From: Nitrospina sp.
GTDB lineage: Bacteria; Nitrospinota; Nitrospinia; Nitrospinales; VA-1
Direction of reading: 5' to 3'
NCBI GenBank assembly: GCA_003545625.1
Contig: DODH01000216.1
Location: forward strand, 1 to 5,871
Length of the DNA: 5,871 nt
The notes under the pieces are model-generated. The model was not told the DNA's origin. It searched no databases and worked only from the letters and a program-made list of their open reading frames with translations. Both the position numbers and the translations under genes were made by a program. Position 1 is the first letter of the stretch, and every line of letters starts with the position of its first letter. Positions 1-5,871 of the stretch are shown one piece after another.

Positions 1-1455
1 CTCAAGGAAGCTTTTGGAACCCAACTGATCTTTACCGGGCAACACCCTATGGCCCATCCGGAAGAGGTCCTGAAAGTTGCGGATTACGTATGCATTGGCG
101 AATATGAGTTCACAGTTCTCGACCTGATCCAGGGAAAAAATCCAAAAAAACTTGCCGGCGTTCACCCGAATGCCCGGGGCTCGTTGATCGACATCAACGC
201 CTTGCCTTTTCCTGAAGACGATGATGTCAGACGCATCGATTATCACGAACCCAATTGCCGTTATAAACAAATCCAGATGTACGCTTCAAGAGGTTGCCCG
301 CGCCGTTGTAATTTCTGCGCGGCGGCCACCCTCTATTACGATGAACTGAACTGGCGACCGAGAAACGTTGCCAGTGTTGTCGAAGAGATTCGCACCTTGC
401 ACGAAAAATATCCGGAAATGGAAGGCGTGTTCTTTGATGAAGAAGTCCACAATATAAAAAGAAGCTTCAATATCTCCCTCGCCAAAGCCATTCGCTCTGC
501 CGGACTGGATCACCTCAAATACGAAGCCATGTGCGAATACGCTTCTTTAGATGAAGAAGCTATGCAAGAAATGCGCGCGGCAGGATATTACAAAATCCGT
601 TTTGGGATCGAAACAGGCAGTGACAAGGTTGCTGAAAAAATGACCCTGGGTAAAAAACACGACCTGAATAAACTTCGCACCATGGTTAAATTTGGCAAAA
701 GCATCGGCATGCTGATTTATGGAACCATCAGCATCGGCGGGCTAGGCTCTTCTCGGGAGGAAGACCAGAAAACAGTGGATCTGGTTTATGAAATGGCCTC
801 TAAAGGCTGGCTCGATGAAGTCCAGGTTTCTATCAATACTCCCCAGCCGGGAACAGATTTCTATAACTCCTGCAAGGAGGAATCGTTACTGCCCACTTCC
901 ACAAACTGGGAAGGATTTGATGGCAACGGCCAGGTTGTGGTCCGCTATCCGCATTATCCTGCCGAAGCAATCCAGGCGAACTTCAAGAAAGCGCTGTCTG
1001 CTTTTGACTTTGGAAAAGAGAAAGCTCAGTCCTGTGCTTTTTCAAATAATGCAAAATCTTCCTTTAGCGTGATTCCTGATGGAGCCAGCGTTCTGGTACT
1101 CCGAAGCGTCCGAAACTGGATGATCCGCCTGATCCTTGAGAATTTGAACAAGGAGGCTAACGTGGATCTGCTGGGCCAAAATGTTTCCGCGAAAGACCTG
1201 GAGGATTTGCAGGGACTGAATCAAATTTATTCCTACGGCACCGGATTCTTTTCAGCCGAATCGATGCCTGCCGATTTGATTGAAAAACTTAAGAATGTGC
1301 AATATGATTTTGTTCTGGTTCCGATTGCCAACAATCACCTGCAAGGCTTTCAGAATGTCCTTGAAGTAGCGCAACAAATCGATCCTGAAAATGTTTTTTA
1401 CGTCTACCCCGAAGGCCGCCTGCAACCTGTTTCTGACCTGCCTGTAGCAATCTAA
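1..1455 (+). CDS. B12-binding radical SAM protein, N-terminus outside window
   Basis: This is a radical SAM enzyme of the cobalamin-binding class; the reaction it catalyses cannot be told from sequence. The frame is open from base 1, so the Met at 49 is internal and the true start lies left of the window. Residues are numbered here from that Met. The end of the B12-binding Rossmann domain is seen at about 1-30 (ADYVCIGEYEFTVLDLIQG, matching the usual GEGE...T..L.); its DxHxxG cobalamin-ligand motif would lie off the edge. The radical SAM core spans about 70-320. C83, C87 and C90 form the CxxxCxxC site for the 4Fe-4S cluster. Later core motifs are FGIETGS (185-191) and TPQPGTDFY (264-272). Residues about 345-456 form an extra alpha/beta domain starting SVLVLRS that I cannot assign. 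The gene ends with TAA, 20 bp from the convergent lipoprotein gene. The family call is secure; the substrate is unknown. Confidence 0.93.
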   Translation, partial: LKEAFGTQLIFTGQHPMAHPEEVLKVADYVCIGEYEFTVLDLIQGKNPKKLAGVHPNARGSLIDINALPFPEDDDVRRIDYHEPNCRYKQIQMYASRGCPRRCNFCAAATLYYDELNWRPRNVASVVEEIRTLHEKYPEMEGVFFDEEVHNIKRSFNISLAKAIRSAGLDHLKYEAMCEYASLDEEAMQEMRAAGYYKIRFGIETGSDKVAEKMTLGKKHDLNKLRTMVKFGKSIGMLIYGTISIGGLGSSREEDQKTVDLVYEMASKGWLDEVQVSINTPQPGTDFYNSCKEESLLPTSTNWEGFDGNGQVVVRYPHYPAEAIQANFKKALSAFDFGKEKAQSCAFSNNAKSSFSVIPDGASVLVLRSVRNWMIRLILENLNKEANVDLLGQNVSAKDLEDLQGLNQIYSYGTGFFSAESMPADLIEKLKNVQYDFVLVPIANNHLQGFQNVLEVAQQIDPENVFYVYPEGRLQPVSDLPVAI

Positions 1456-1475
1456 CACATCACCCGCATTACAAA

Positions 1476-2651
1476 TCAGGACGACTTGGATTCTTTCTGA
1501 GGGAGGTCCGGCTTGGGATTGATCATATCTTTCTTGCTGAGGATGTCGATGAGGTTTTTATCCCTGCAGGAAACTGCAATATCGATCAATCCATCGCCAT
1601 TAAAATCTCCCACCGCCATGCCTTGAGGATGTTCATCGACCGTGTGGTAGATAGGAGGATAGGTAAAAGTTCCGTCTCCTCTGCCAAGGGAAACAGTTAT
1701 CCTGTCATCCGTAGCGTTGGACACAGCAATATCCTGCAAACCATCTCCGGTAAAATCGGCGGCTACGACAAATTTCGGGAAATTCCCGGATGCAAAATCC
1801 TTTAACGAATCGAATGTTTTATCTCCCTTATTCACAATTGTGGTCAAGGCATGCAACGAGTTGCTGGAGGTCACAAAGTCCATCCATCCGTCATTATTTA
1901 CATCAAGACTGACAATGCTAAGAGGCTGTTTCCCGGCTTTAAAAACTTTGGAGCTTTCAAACTTCCCATCACCCTTACCCCATAAGACCTGGACCCCTTT
2001 ATTTCCGTTACCCGCCAAAGCCACGGCAACATCTGTCATTCCATCCTGATTGTAATCTCCGACTACAATACCTGTAGGCTGGCCCTTAACAGCCATGGAT
2101 TCAGGTTCGGAAAAATAACCATTGCCTTTTCCCAGTAGCATCACCACATTTGAAAAACGCATGGTAACAATCAGGTCCATTCTTCCGTCACCATTGAAAT
2201 CTCCAGATGCCATATTGATTGGGATTTTTCCAGGCATAAGAAGCTGGTTTGTTTTCTGAAAACTTCCCAACCGGGTGTTCAAATATATCTGGATGGACTG
2301 GTCAGCATAATTGAGTACCCCGACATCCTTATAGCCATCCTCATTGAAATCTGCCGAAACCAGGCAAATGGGGTCCCCTCCAGTCCTAAAAACACGTTGA
2401 TCCTTAAAAGTCCCATCCCCGTTTCCCTTATAAAATGAAAAGGAACTGTCGCCGCTATTGACCACAACCAAATCCAGAATATTGTTGCGGTTAAAATCAT
2501 CGGCAATGAGAAAGGAAGGCTCTCTTCTCGTCTCCATGGAATAGCTCAGGGCAAAAATACGGGGCATTTTTTTTCCGGCCTTGGGCGGAGGAGGACACCC
2601 TAGCAGGAGAAAAACCATCAAGAACGTGATTATCAAATATATTTTTTTCAT
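1476..2651 (-). CDS. FG-GAP/VCBS repeat lipoprotein, seven-bladed propeller
   Basis: A 391-residue predicted lipoprotein exported to the cell envelope. The start is placed at the ATG at 2651 because it begins a textbook type II signal: MKK, a hydrophobic stretch (4-17) and lipobox LLGC with Cys19 as the lipidated residue. Pro at +2 argues against inner-membrane retention by the E. coli rule. The frame stays open upstream to an ATG at 2804, but that would overlap the preceding gene by 92 bp and bury the signal. An AAGGG lies 4 bases before the ATG. The mature part carries seven FG-GAP repeats about 50 residues apart, with Ca2+-binding DxNxDGxxD-type loops beginning at D52, D101, D151, D199, D250, D299 and D349. 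The first loop is degenerate (DFNRNNILD). Most are followed by a GxGDGxF turn. Seven blades fit an integrin-alpha-like beta-propeller. It is the last gene of the minus-strand run. Its ligand or role is unknown. Confidence 0.92.
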   Translation of the reverse strand: MKKIYLIITFLMVFLLLGCPPPPKAGKKMPRIFALSYSMETRREPSFLIADDFNRNNILDLVVVNSGDSSFSFYKGNGDGTFKDQRVFRTGGDPICLVSADFNEDGYKDVGVLNYADQSIQIYLNTRLGSFQKTNQLLMPGKIPINMASGDFNGDGRMDLIVTMRFSNVVMLLGKGNGYFSEPESMAVKGQPTGIVVGDYNQDGMTDVAVALAGNGNKGVQVLWGKGDGKFESSKVFKAGKQPLSIVSLDVNNDGWMDFVTSSNSLHALTTIVNKGDKTFDSLKDFASGNFPKFVVAADFTGDGLQDIAVSNATDDRITVSLGRGDGTFTYPPIYHTVDEHPQGMAVGDFNGDGLIDIAVSCRDKNLIDILSKKDMINPKPDLPQKESKSS

Positions 2652-2655
2652 GAGA

Positions 2656-2660
2656 CCCTT
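2656..2660 (-). promoter_or_regulatory. Likely ribosome site of the lipoprotein gene
   Basis: On the minus strand, AAGGG followed by TCTC lies directly before the ATG at 2651. The spacing of 4 bases is short and the match is modest. It nevertheless agrees with the signal peptide that begins at this ATG, and so supports it over upstream starts. Confidence 0.5.
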
Positions 2661-2712
2661 GTGGGAGAGCAGGAAGAATATCACAGGAACCCCGGCAATG
2701 TCTACGGCACGT

Positions 2713-3999
2713 TCATGCAGTCGGGCTGTCATTTTTTGCTGGGAGACGAGCCTCCTGACGGAATACAAAATGTCCCAGGATCTTTTGCGCAAAAGTAAAA
2801 GCAAGTGACAAGCTGGCAGTTTCCATTATGATTTTTTTATACGGGTCGTGTCCGGAAACACTGCCGAACATGGCCTTCATAAAATCGGGCCTTTCTGCCG
2901 CCACCGCTATCATATGATCCATGAACTTAAAGCTTGTGGCAAGGTTGGTCAGAATCCGGACGGCCCGTCCATAGGGAAGGTCTTCGGTCAATTCACTGCA
3001 GTCCTGATAAAAGTTTTCGGCGAAGGCTTGTTTAGAAACCCCATGCCTCATGATGGAACGGGCGGAATAAATACCAGTATTGATGGCGGAGTTAATGCCC
3101 TTTCCCTTGAAAGGCCGCATGAGTCCTGCCGCATCCCCAATTGTCACATAACGGTCACCAAACAAATTCCGCGCCGGCGCGATGGGAAACTTGCCTTTAA
3201 AATAGTTCAGAGGTTTTTCGCGCCTTTGATGGGGAGGAAGAAAACGTTGCACCGGTGCCGAACGCAGAAACTCCATCATGATATGCGAGGAAACCTTACG
3301 GCCTGCAATATTGATGGAAATATGTTCTCCCTTCGGGGTGACCGCTCCAAACTCCAAACCGGGATGGGAAAGCAGAAAAGCATGGATGATGGACCCCATG
3401 CTTTGCATGAATTCCTTTCCAGGGTAAAAACGCGTAATCACCGTATTCAGAAAGTCCGGTTGCCGGTATGGGGTTCCTTGCTCAAAAATCCTGCACGTTC
3501 CATCATCCAGGCCAAAAGCTCCCACCACGACCGCGCACTTAATGTTATCTCCCTCACTATAAACCAGCACCCCGTCATGGTTTACTTCAACCGACGTCAC
3601 ACGGTCATGAACGACTTGAGCGCCTGCCTTCTGAGCCTCTTCGAGCATGAAGGCATCAAACTTGGAGCGTGTCACAGAAACTGACCGGCCAGATTCTTCT
3701 CCAATCAAATCCAGACTCAATAAATCAGAATGCAGACGATAGCCCTCCATATCATTGAGCACCAGGTGGTCCGGCAAAACCAAACCCAGTTCATTTTTCA
3801 GGATATCCTCGAAAGGCGGAGAGAGCACGCCAATACACTGGTTGTAGTGGCGGTGTTCGGAGAATTTTTTATGCTCGAACAACACCACATCGATCTTCCT
3901 GCCCACTCGCCGGGCTTCACTTAAAAGAGCCATGGCGCAGGCCGATCCACCGGGCCCTCCCCCAACAATACAAACCGTGTCTCCATCGTTAATAAGCAT
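2713..3999 (-). CDS. Geranylgeranyl reductase family FAD-dependent oxidoreductase
   Basis: A 428-residue flavoprotein of the geranylgeranyl reductase group (p-hydroxybenzoate hydroxylase fold). Known members reduce isoprenoid double bonds in chlorophyll, archaeal lipid or quinone side chains; others have unknown substrates. The ADP-binding GxGxxG is IVGGGPGGSACA at 11-22. The second FAD motif, IGDAAGLMRPFKGKGINSA, lies at 287-305 and matches the family signature GDAAG..P..G.GI..A. YNQCIGVLSPP (52-62) occupies the place of the family's cysteine/glycine motif near the flavin. The C-terminal region (about 350-415) is rich in hydrophobic and amphipathic segments, fitting membrane contact (inferred). 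The start is the ATG at 3999, which has GGAGGAG seven bases upstream. A TTG 21 bases earlier is in frame but would place that ribosome site inside the gene. It lies 24 bp after the SDR gene, so the two are probably co-transcribed and translated together. The family is secure; the substrate is not. Confidence 0.93.
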   Translation of the reverse strand: MLINDGDTVCIVGGGPGGSACAMALLSEARRVGRKIDVVLFEHKKFSEHRHYNQCIGVLSPPFEDILKNELGLVLPDHLVLNDMEGYRLHSDLLSLDLIGEESGRSVSVTRSKFDAFMLEEAQKAGAQVVHDRVTSVEVNHDGVLVYSEGDNIKCAVVVGAFGLDDGTCRIFEQGTPYRQPDFLNTVITRFYPGKEFMQSMGSIIHAFLLSHPGLEFGAVTPKGEHISINIAGRKVSSHIMMEFLRSAPVQRFLPPHQRREKPLNYFKGKFPIAPARNLFGDRYVTIGDAAGLMRPFKGKGINSAINTGIYSARSIMRHGVSKQAFAENFYQDCSELTEDLPYGRAVRILTNLATSFKFMDHMIAVAAERPDFMKAMFGSVSGHDPYKKIIMETASLSLAFTFAQKILGHFVFRQEARLPAKNDSPTA

Positions 4000-4006
4000 T
4001 GCGTAT

Positions 4007-4013
4007 CTCCTCC
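4007..4013 (-). promoter_or_regulatory. Shine-Dalgarno site that fixes the flavoprotein start
   Basis: On the minus strand the site reads GGAGGAG, seven bases before the ATG at 3999. It is the strongest ribosome site in the window and shows that the in-frame TTG at 4020, just upstream of it, is not the start. It sits in the 24-bp gap after the SDR stop codon. Confidence 0.88.
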
Positions 4014-4023
4014 GGTCCAAGCT

Positions 4024-5577
4024 CTAATTCGTGCCCGTCTCCAAGCTCTTTTTCCTGAAAAACTCCAGCATCCCTTTGAATATGTAGGAATGGAAGTTCG
4101 ACAATACCGCCCAATAAAGATTTCCCCAAAAAGGTTTGGGAATAAAATGCGCCTTCAACGTCAAACGGGTTCCCCCTCCCTCACCCGGGTCAAGCTGAAA
4201 CTGGAGCCAGGATAGGCCCGGAGTGATCATCTCTGCTCTCAGGAGTAGCTCACGATTAGACTCCAGCTTTTCCACTCTCCAGAAGTCGACCGAATCTCCT
4301 ACGCGAAGGTGGGCGGGGTCCCGCCGCCCCCTTTGTAATCCCACTCCCCCTAAAAACCTGTCAATCAGGCCGCGGATCTCCCAAAGCATGTTTGCGTGGT
4401 TCCAGCCATGCTTACCGCCGATTTGGCAGACCACCGGGAATACGTGTTCCGGAGTTGCCGGAATATCTATTTCATGCTCTTCAATGATAAATTCGGAAGA
4501 CTCAAACTCGCAAAGGGGTAAAAGGTCACTCATATTTTCAGGAGGAACATCACTCCAGTGGGAAAATACCATCGAACGTTTTTCCTTCTCCTGTGCCCAT
4601 TTCACAGAGGTCACAAAGTCCAGCGGTTCAAAGGGAAGTATTGTTGAAATTTGGTTATCCGCACACACCACATTTGTTTTAAGACTGCTCAACAAAAGCG
4701 CAGTAATATTTACCGGAATGGAAATAAAACAATGCAGCCAGTATGCATAAAGCCGGCACATCCAGTCAACGGGAAGGGGCACCCATGAAACATCAATGAA
4801 ACGGATGCGGCGATTCATGATTCTGGCGAAGCTTAAAATCATTTCCTCATAGGTCAACACATCCTTGCCACCGATTTGGAAAACACATGTACCCAGGCCC
4901 GGGGTTTCCATGACACCGACCATGTATTTGATGACATCCCGGATCGCAACAGGCTGGCACACGGAGTTGAACTCCGGTATAAAAGGAATGAAGCGGTTAT
5001 TCAAAGTCAGCGATTTGATCAATTCATAAGAGGCGCTTCCGGTGCCGATGATGACGGCCGCCCGAACCCGGATAACCGGAACATTGCCCCCGGACAAGAT
5101 ATCTCCGACCTCCCTTCTGCTTCTCAGATGCGGCGACATGCGGTCATTTTTTTCTCCCAGTCCACCCAGGTAAACAATCCGTTTCACCCCATGCTGTTCC
5201 GCCGATTCCCTGAAGTTTTTCGCGGCCTTCTGGTCGTTTACTATAAACTCTTCCTTCTTCAACCTCATGCTGTGAATCAGGTAATATGCGTAGTCAACAT
5301 CCTTCAAGGCGGGAAGCAGTTCTTCCATGTTCAGACAATCCGCATAGACATGCTCGACACGAGGATGTGTCAGAAACGACGGGCAACTTTTATTCCTGTA
5401 CATGCACCGGACAATATAGCCCCGTGAAACCAGTTCGGGAATCAACCTGCGAGCCACATATCCGGCGGCCCCGGTCACCAGAATCCGTGTTCCCTCCGGC
5501 CAGGGACAGGTGGGAAGATCATCACAATAGTGGTAGTTGACTTTTTCGGGATCCATACCTTGAAGTATATTCCCCAT
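4024..5577 (-). CDS. Atypical SDR NAD(P)-binding protein fused to DUF2867 domain
   Basis: A 517-residue two-domain protein. Residues about 30-330 are an atypical/extended SDR (NmrA/complex I 39-kDa-like) with the nucleotide-binding motif TGAAGYVA at 35-42; the last glycine of TGxxGxxG is Ala42. No YxxxK catalytic pair is evident. Instead there is the SPHLRSRREVG segment (148-158) followed by PVIRVRAAVIIGTGSASYE (167-185), as known in SDR proteins carrying DUF2867. Residues about 360-510 are the DUF2867 domain, SRPBCC-like, with GGKHGWNHANMLWEIRGLID (387-406) and a VGDSVDFWRVE strand pair (427-437). A hydrophobic stretch around 264-300 may contact membrane or bind substrate. The ATG at 5577 is the first start after an in-frame TAG. 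No good ribosome site precedes it, and the alternative ATG at 5556 has AAGG only one base away, so the start is moderately sure. It precedes the flavoprotein gene by 24 bp. The reaction is unknown; a redox or isomerase role on a hydrophobic substrate is inferred. Confidence 0.91.
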   Translation of the reverse strand: MGNILQGMDPEKVNYHYCDDLPTCPWPEGTRILVTGAAGYVARRLIPELVSRGYIVRCMYRNKSCPSFLTHPRVEHVYADCLNMEELLPALKDVDYAYYLIHSMRLKKEEFIVNDQKAAKNFRESAEQHGVKRIVYLGGLGEKNDRMSPHLRSRREVGDILSGGNVPVIRVRAAVIIGTGSASYELIKSLTLNNRFIPFIPEFNSVCQPVAIRDVIKYMVGVMETPGLGTCVFQIGGKDVLTYEEMILSFARIMNRRIRFIDVSWVPLPVDWMCRLYAYWLHCFISIPVNITALLLSSLKTNVVCADNQISTILPFEPLDFVTSVKWAQEKEKRSMVFSHWSDVPPENMSDLLPLCEFESSEFIIEEHEIDIPATPEHVFPVVCQIGGKHGWNHANMLWEIRGLIDRFLGGVGLQRGRRDPAHLRVGDSVDFWRVEKLESNRELLLRAEMITPGLSWLQFQLDPGEGGGTRLTLKAHFIPKPFWGNLYWAVLSNFHSYIFKGMLEFFRKKSLETGTN

Positions 5578-5596
5578 CGCAGATTTGGCAAGCCCC

Positions 5597-5611
5597 CCGG
5601 TGAGCTACCGG
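5597..5611. repeat. Short inverted repeat upstream of the SDR gene
   Basis: CCGGT and ACCGG flank GAGCT, giving a 5-bp stem with a 5-base loop, 19 bases before the ATG at 5577. On the minus strand it also overlaps the start of the GGGGGG run, the only G-rich stretch near that start. It could affect translation or be chance. The rest of the spacer, 5578-5736, shows no promoter I would trust. Confidence 0.3.
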
Positions 5612-5676
5612 AGGCAAATGGCAATAGCCCTTCTGGCTAGCAAAAAGTTATCTCGACTTAATAGTCATTGCTCCAT

Positions 5677-5697
5677 CCCCACCCCCACCCCTCCCCC
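5677..5697 (-). other. Potential G-quadruplex tract
   Basis: Read on the minus strand, this stretch has four G-runs of 5, 4, 5 and 4 separated by single bases (A, T, T), a canonical pattern for a parallel quadruplex. It largely coincides with one arm of the inverted repeat, so hairpin and quadruplex would compete. The plus-strand arm has only three long G-runs plus a GG. It lies about 100 bases upstream of the SDR start codon. The motif is seen; folding in the cell is inferred. Confidence 0.55.
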
Positions 5698-5719
5698 TCA
5701 TGGGGAGGGGTGGGGGTGG
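5679..5719. repeat. Perfect 18-bp GC-rich inverted repeat, REP-like
   Basis: The arms CCACCCCCACCCCTCCCC (5679-5696) and its exact reverse complement (5702-5719) flank a 5-base loop, CTCAT. The hairpin begins 17 bases after the stop of the metallo-hydrolase gene, where a terminator could sit. However, no T-run follows on the minus strand, and only CTTTATT follows on the plus strand. This type of C-rich/G-rich palindrome (arms resembling CCCCACCCTCCCC) is a common dispersed intergenic repeat in many Gram-negative genomes. It could be a REP or MITE-like copy, an mRNA-stabilising or attenuating hairpin, or both. The palindrome is certain; its role is inferred. Confidence 0.85.
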
Positions 5720-5736
5720 CTTTATTGGGTCCAGCG

Positions 5737-5871
5737 TCAAGGAGGCGGCTCGCCGGTGGAGAAAAAGGGGTTGTGGCGTTTTTCTTCGCCAACGGTGGTG
5801 GCAGGACCATGGCCAGGGAAAAGGCGCGTGTGGTCCGGCAGGGTCAAAAGCCTTTGAGTAATGGAATTGTA
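5737..5871 (-). CDS. MBL-fold metallo-hydrolase, C-terminal 44 residues only
   Basis: A short minus-strand frame enters from the right edge and ends in TGA at 5739-5737. Its 44 residues contain [20 protein letters not shown] and then [11 protein letters not shown]. This is the typical C-terminus of glyoxalase II-like/YcbL-type metallo-beta-lactamase-fold hydrolases: ...LPDDT..YPGHGP.TTIGEEK..NPF. The His of PGHG (codon at 5811-5809) corresponds to the last metal-binding histidine of the fold. The rest of the gene, including the HxHxDH motif, lies outside the window. Family members hydrolyse thioesters such as S-lactoylglutathione or related substrates; which one applies here cannot be told. 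The gene is on the same strand as the SDR gene, with a 159-bp spacer containing a strong palindrome, so co-transcription is uncertain. Confidence 0.85.
   Translation of the reverse strand, partial: YNSITQRLLTLPDHTRLFPGHGPATTVGEEKRHNPFFSTGEPPP

Noticed and set aside
2652..2804. N-terminal extension of the lipoprotein to the ATG at 2804
   Set aside because: The extension overlaps the flavoprotein gene in another frame, is rich in Arg and Leu, and places the lipoprotein signal internally.
2848..3684. 278-codon open frame on the plus strand, antisense to the flavoprotein gene
   Set aside because: It lies wholly opposite a gene with clear FAD motifs. Its translation is rich in His, Arg and Asn with no recognisable domain, as expected of an antisense shadow.
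4876..5427. 183-codon plus-strand frame opposite the SDR gene
   Set aside because: It is fully antisense to conserved SDR sequence and shows no domain or ribosome site of note.
5620..5678. Sigma-70 type promoter for the SDR gene in the AT-richer part of the spacer
   Set aside because: Minus-strand pieces such as TATTAA and GATAACT occur, but no -35/-10 pair with acceptable spacing could be supported.
5702..5726. Plus-strand intrinsic terminator formed by the palindrome and CTTTATT
   Set aside because: The T-rich stretch is short and interrupted, and no plus-strand gene ends nearby. It is kept as a repeat, not a terminator.
5585..5857. 90-codon plus-strand frame across the spacer
   Set aside because: It reads through the palindrome (giving a PTPTPPPHGEGWGW-type peptide typical of translated repeats) and then antisense to the metallo-hydrolase tail.

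Overview
The window looks like chromosomal DNA from a Gram-negative bacterium. One protein carries a clear type II lipoprotein signal, the genes are tightly packed, base composition is moderate, and there is one good Shine-Dalgarno site. No phylum-specific marker is visible. The protein styles would fit Nitrospinota or deltaproteobacterial-type lineages, but that is only an impression. No RNA genes, CRISPR arrays or transposases were seen.

Layout. Positions 1-1455 (+) hold the C-terminal part of a cobalamin-binding radical SAM protein that continues off the left edge. It converges, 20 bp apart, on a run of minus-strand genes. Read in transcription order from the right edge, these are: (a) the last 44 codons of a metallo-beta-lactamase-fold hydrolase, 5871-5737; (b) a 159-bp spacer with a perfect 18-bp GC-rich inverted repeat and a G-quadruplex-type G tract; (c) an atypical SDR fused to a DUF2867 (SRPBCC-like) domain, 5577-4024; (d) a geranylgeranyl-reductase-family FAD protein, 3999-2713, 24 bp downstream; (e) a lipoprotein with seven FG-GAP/VCBS repeats, 2651-1476, 61 bp further on.

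The SDR, flavoprotein and lipoprotein genes are spaced like an operon. The two redox proteins suggest successive modification of a hydrophobic (isoprenoid or lipid) substrate, but the substrate cannot be read from the sequence, and the lipoprotein may only be a passenger. Two start sites need care. The flavoprotein start is the ATG at 3999, set by a GGAGGAG site, not the TTG at 4020. The lipoprotein start is the ATG at 2651, because the longer reading frame to 2804 runs into the flavoprotein gene and hides the signal peptide.

No clearly new system is evident. The points most worth a second look are the palindrome, the unassigned C-terminal domain of the radical SAM protein, and the SDR-DUF2867/flavoprotein pair.
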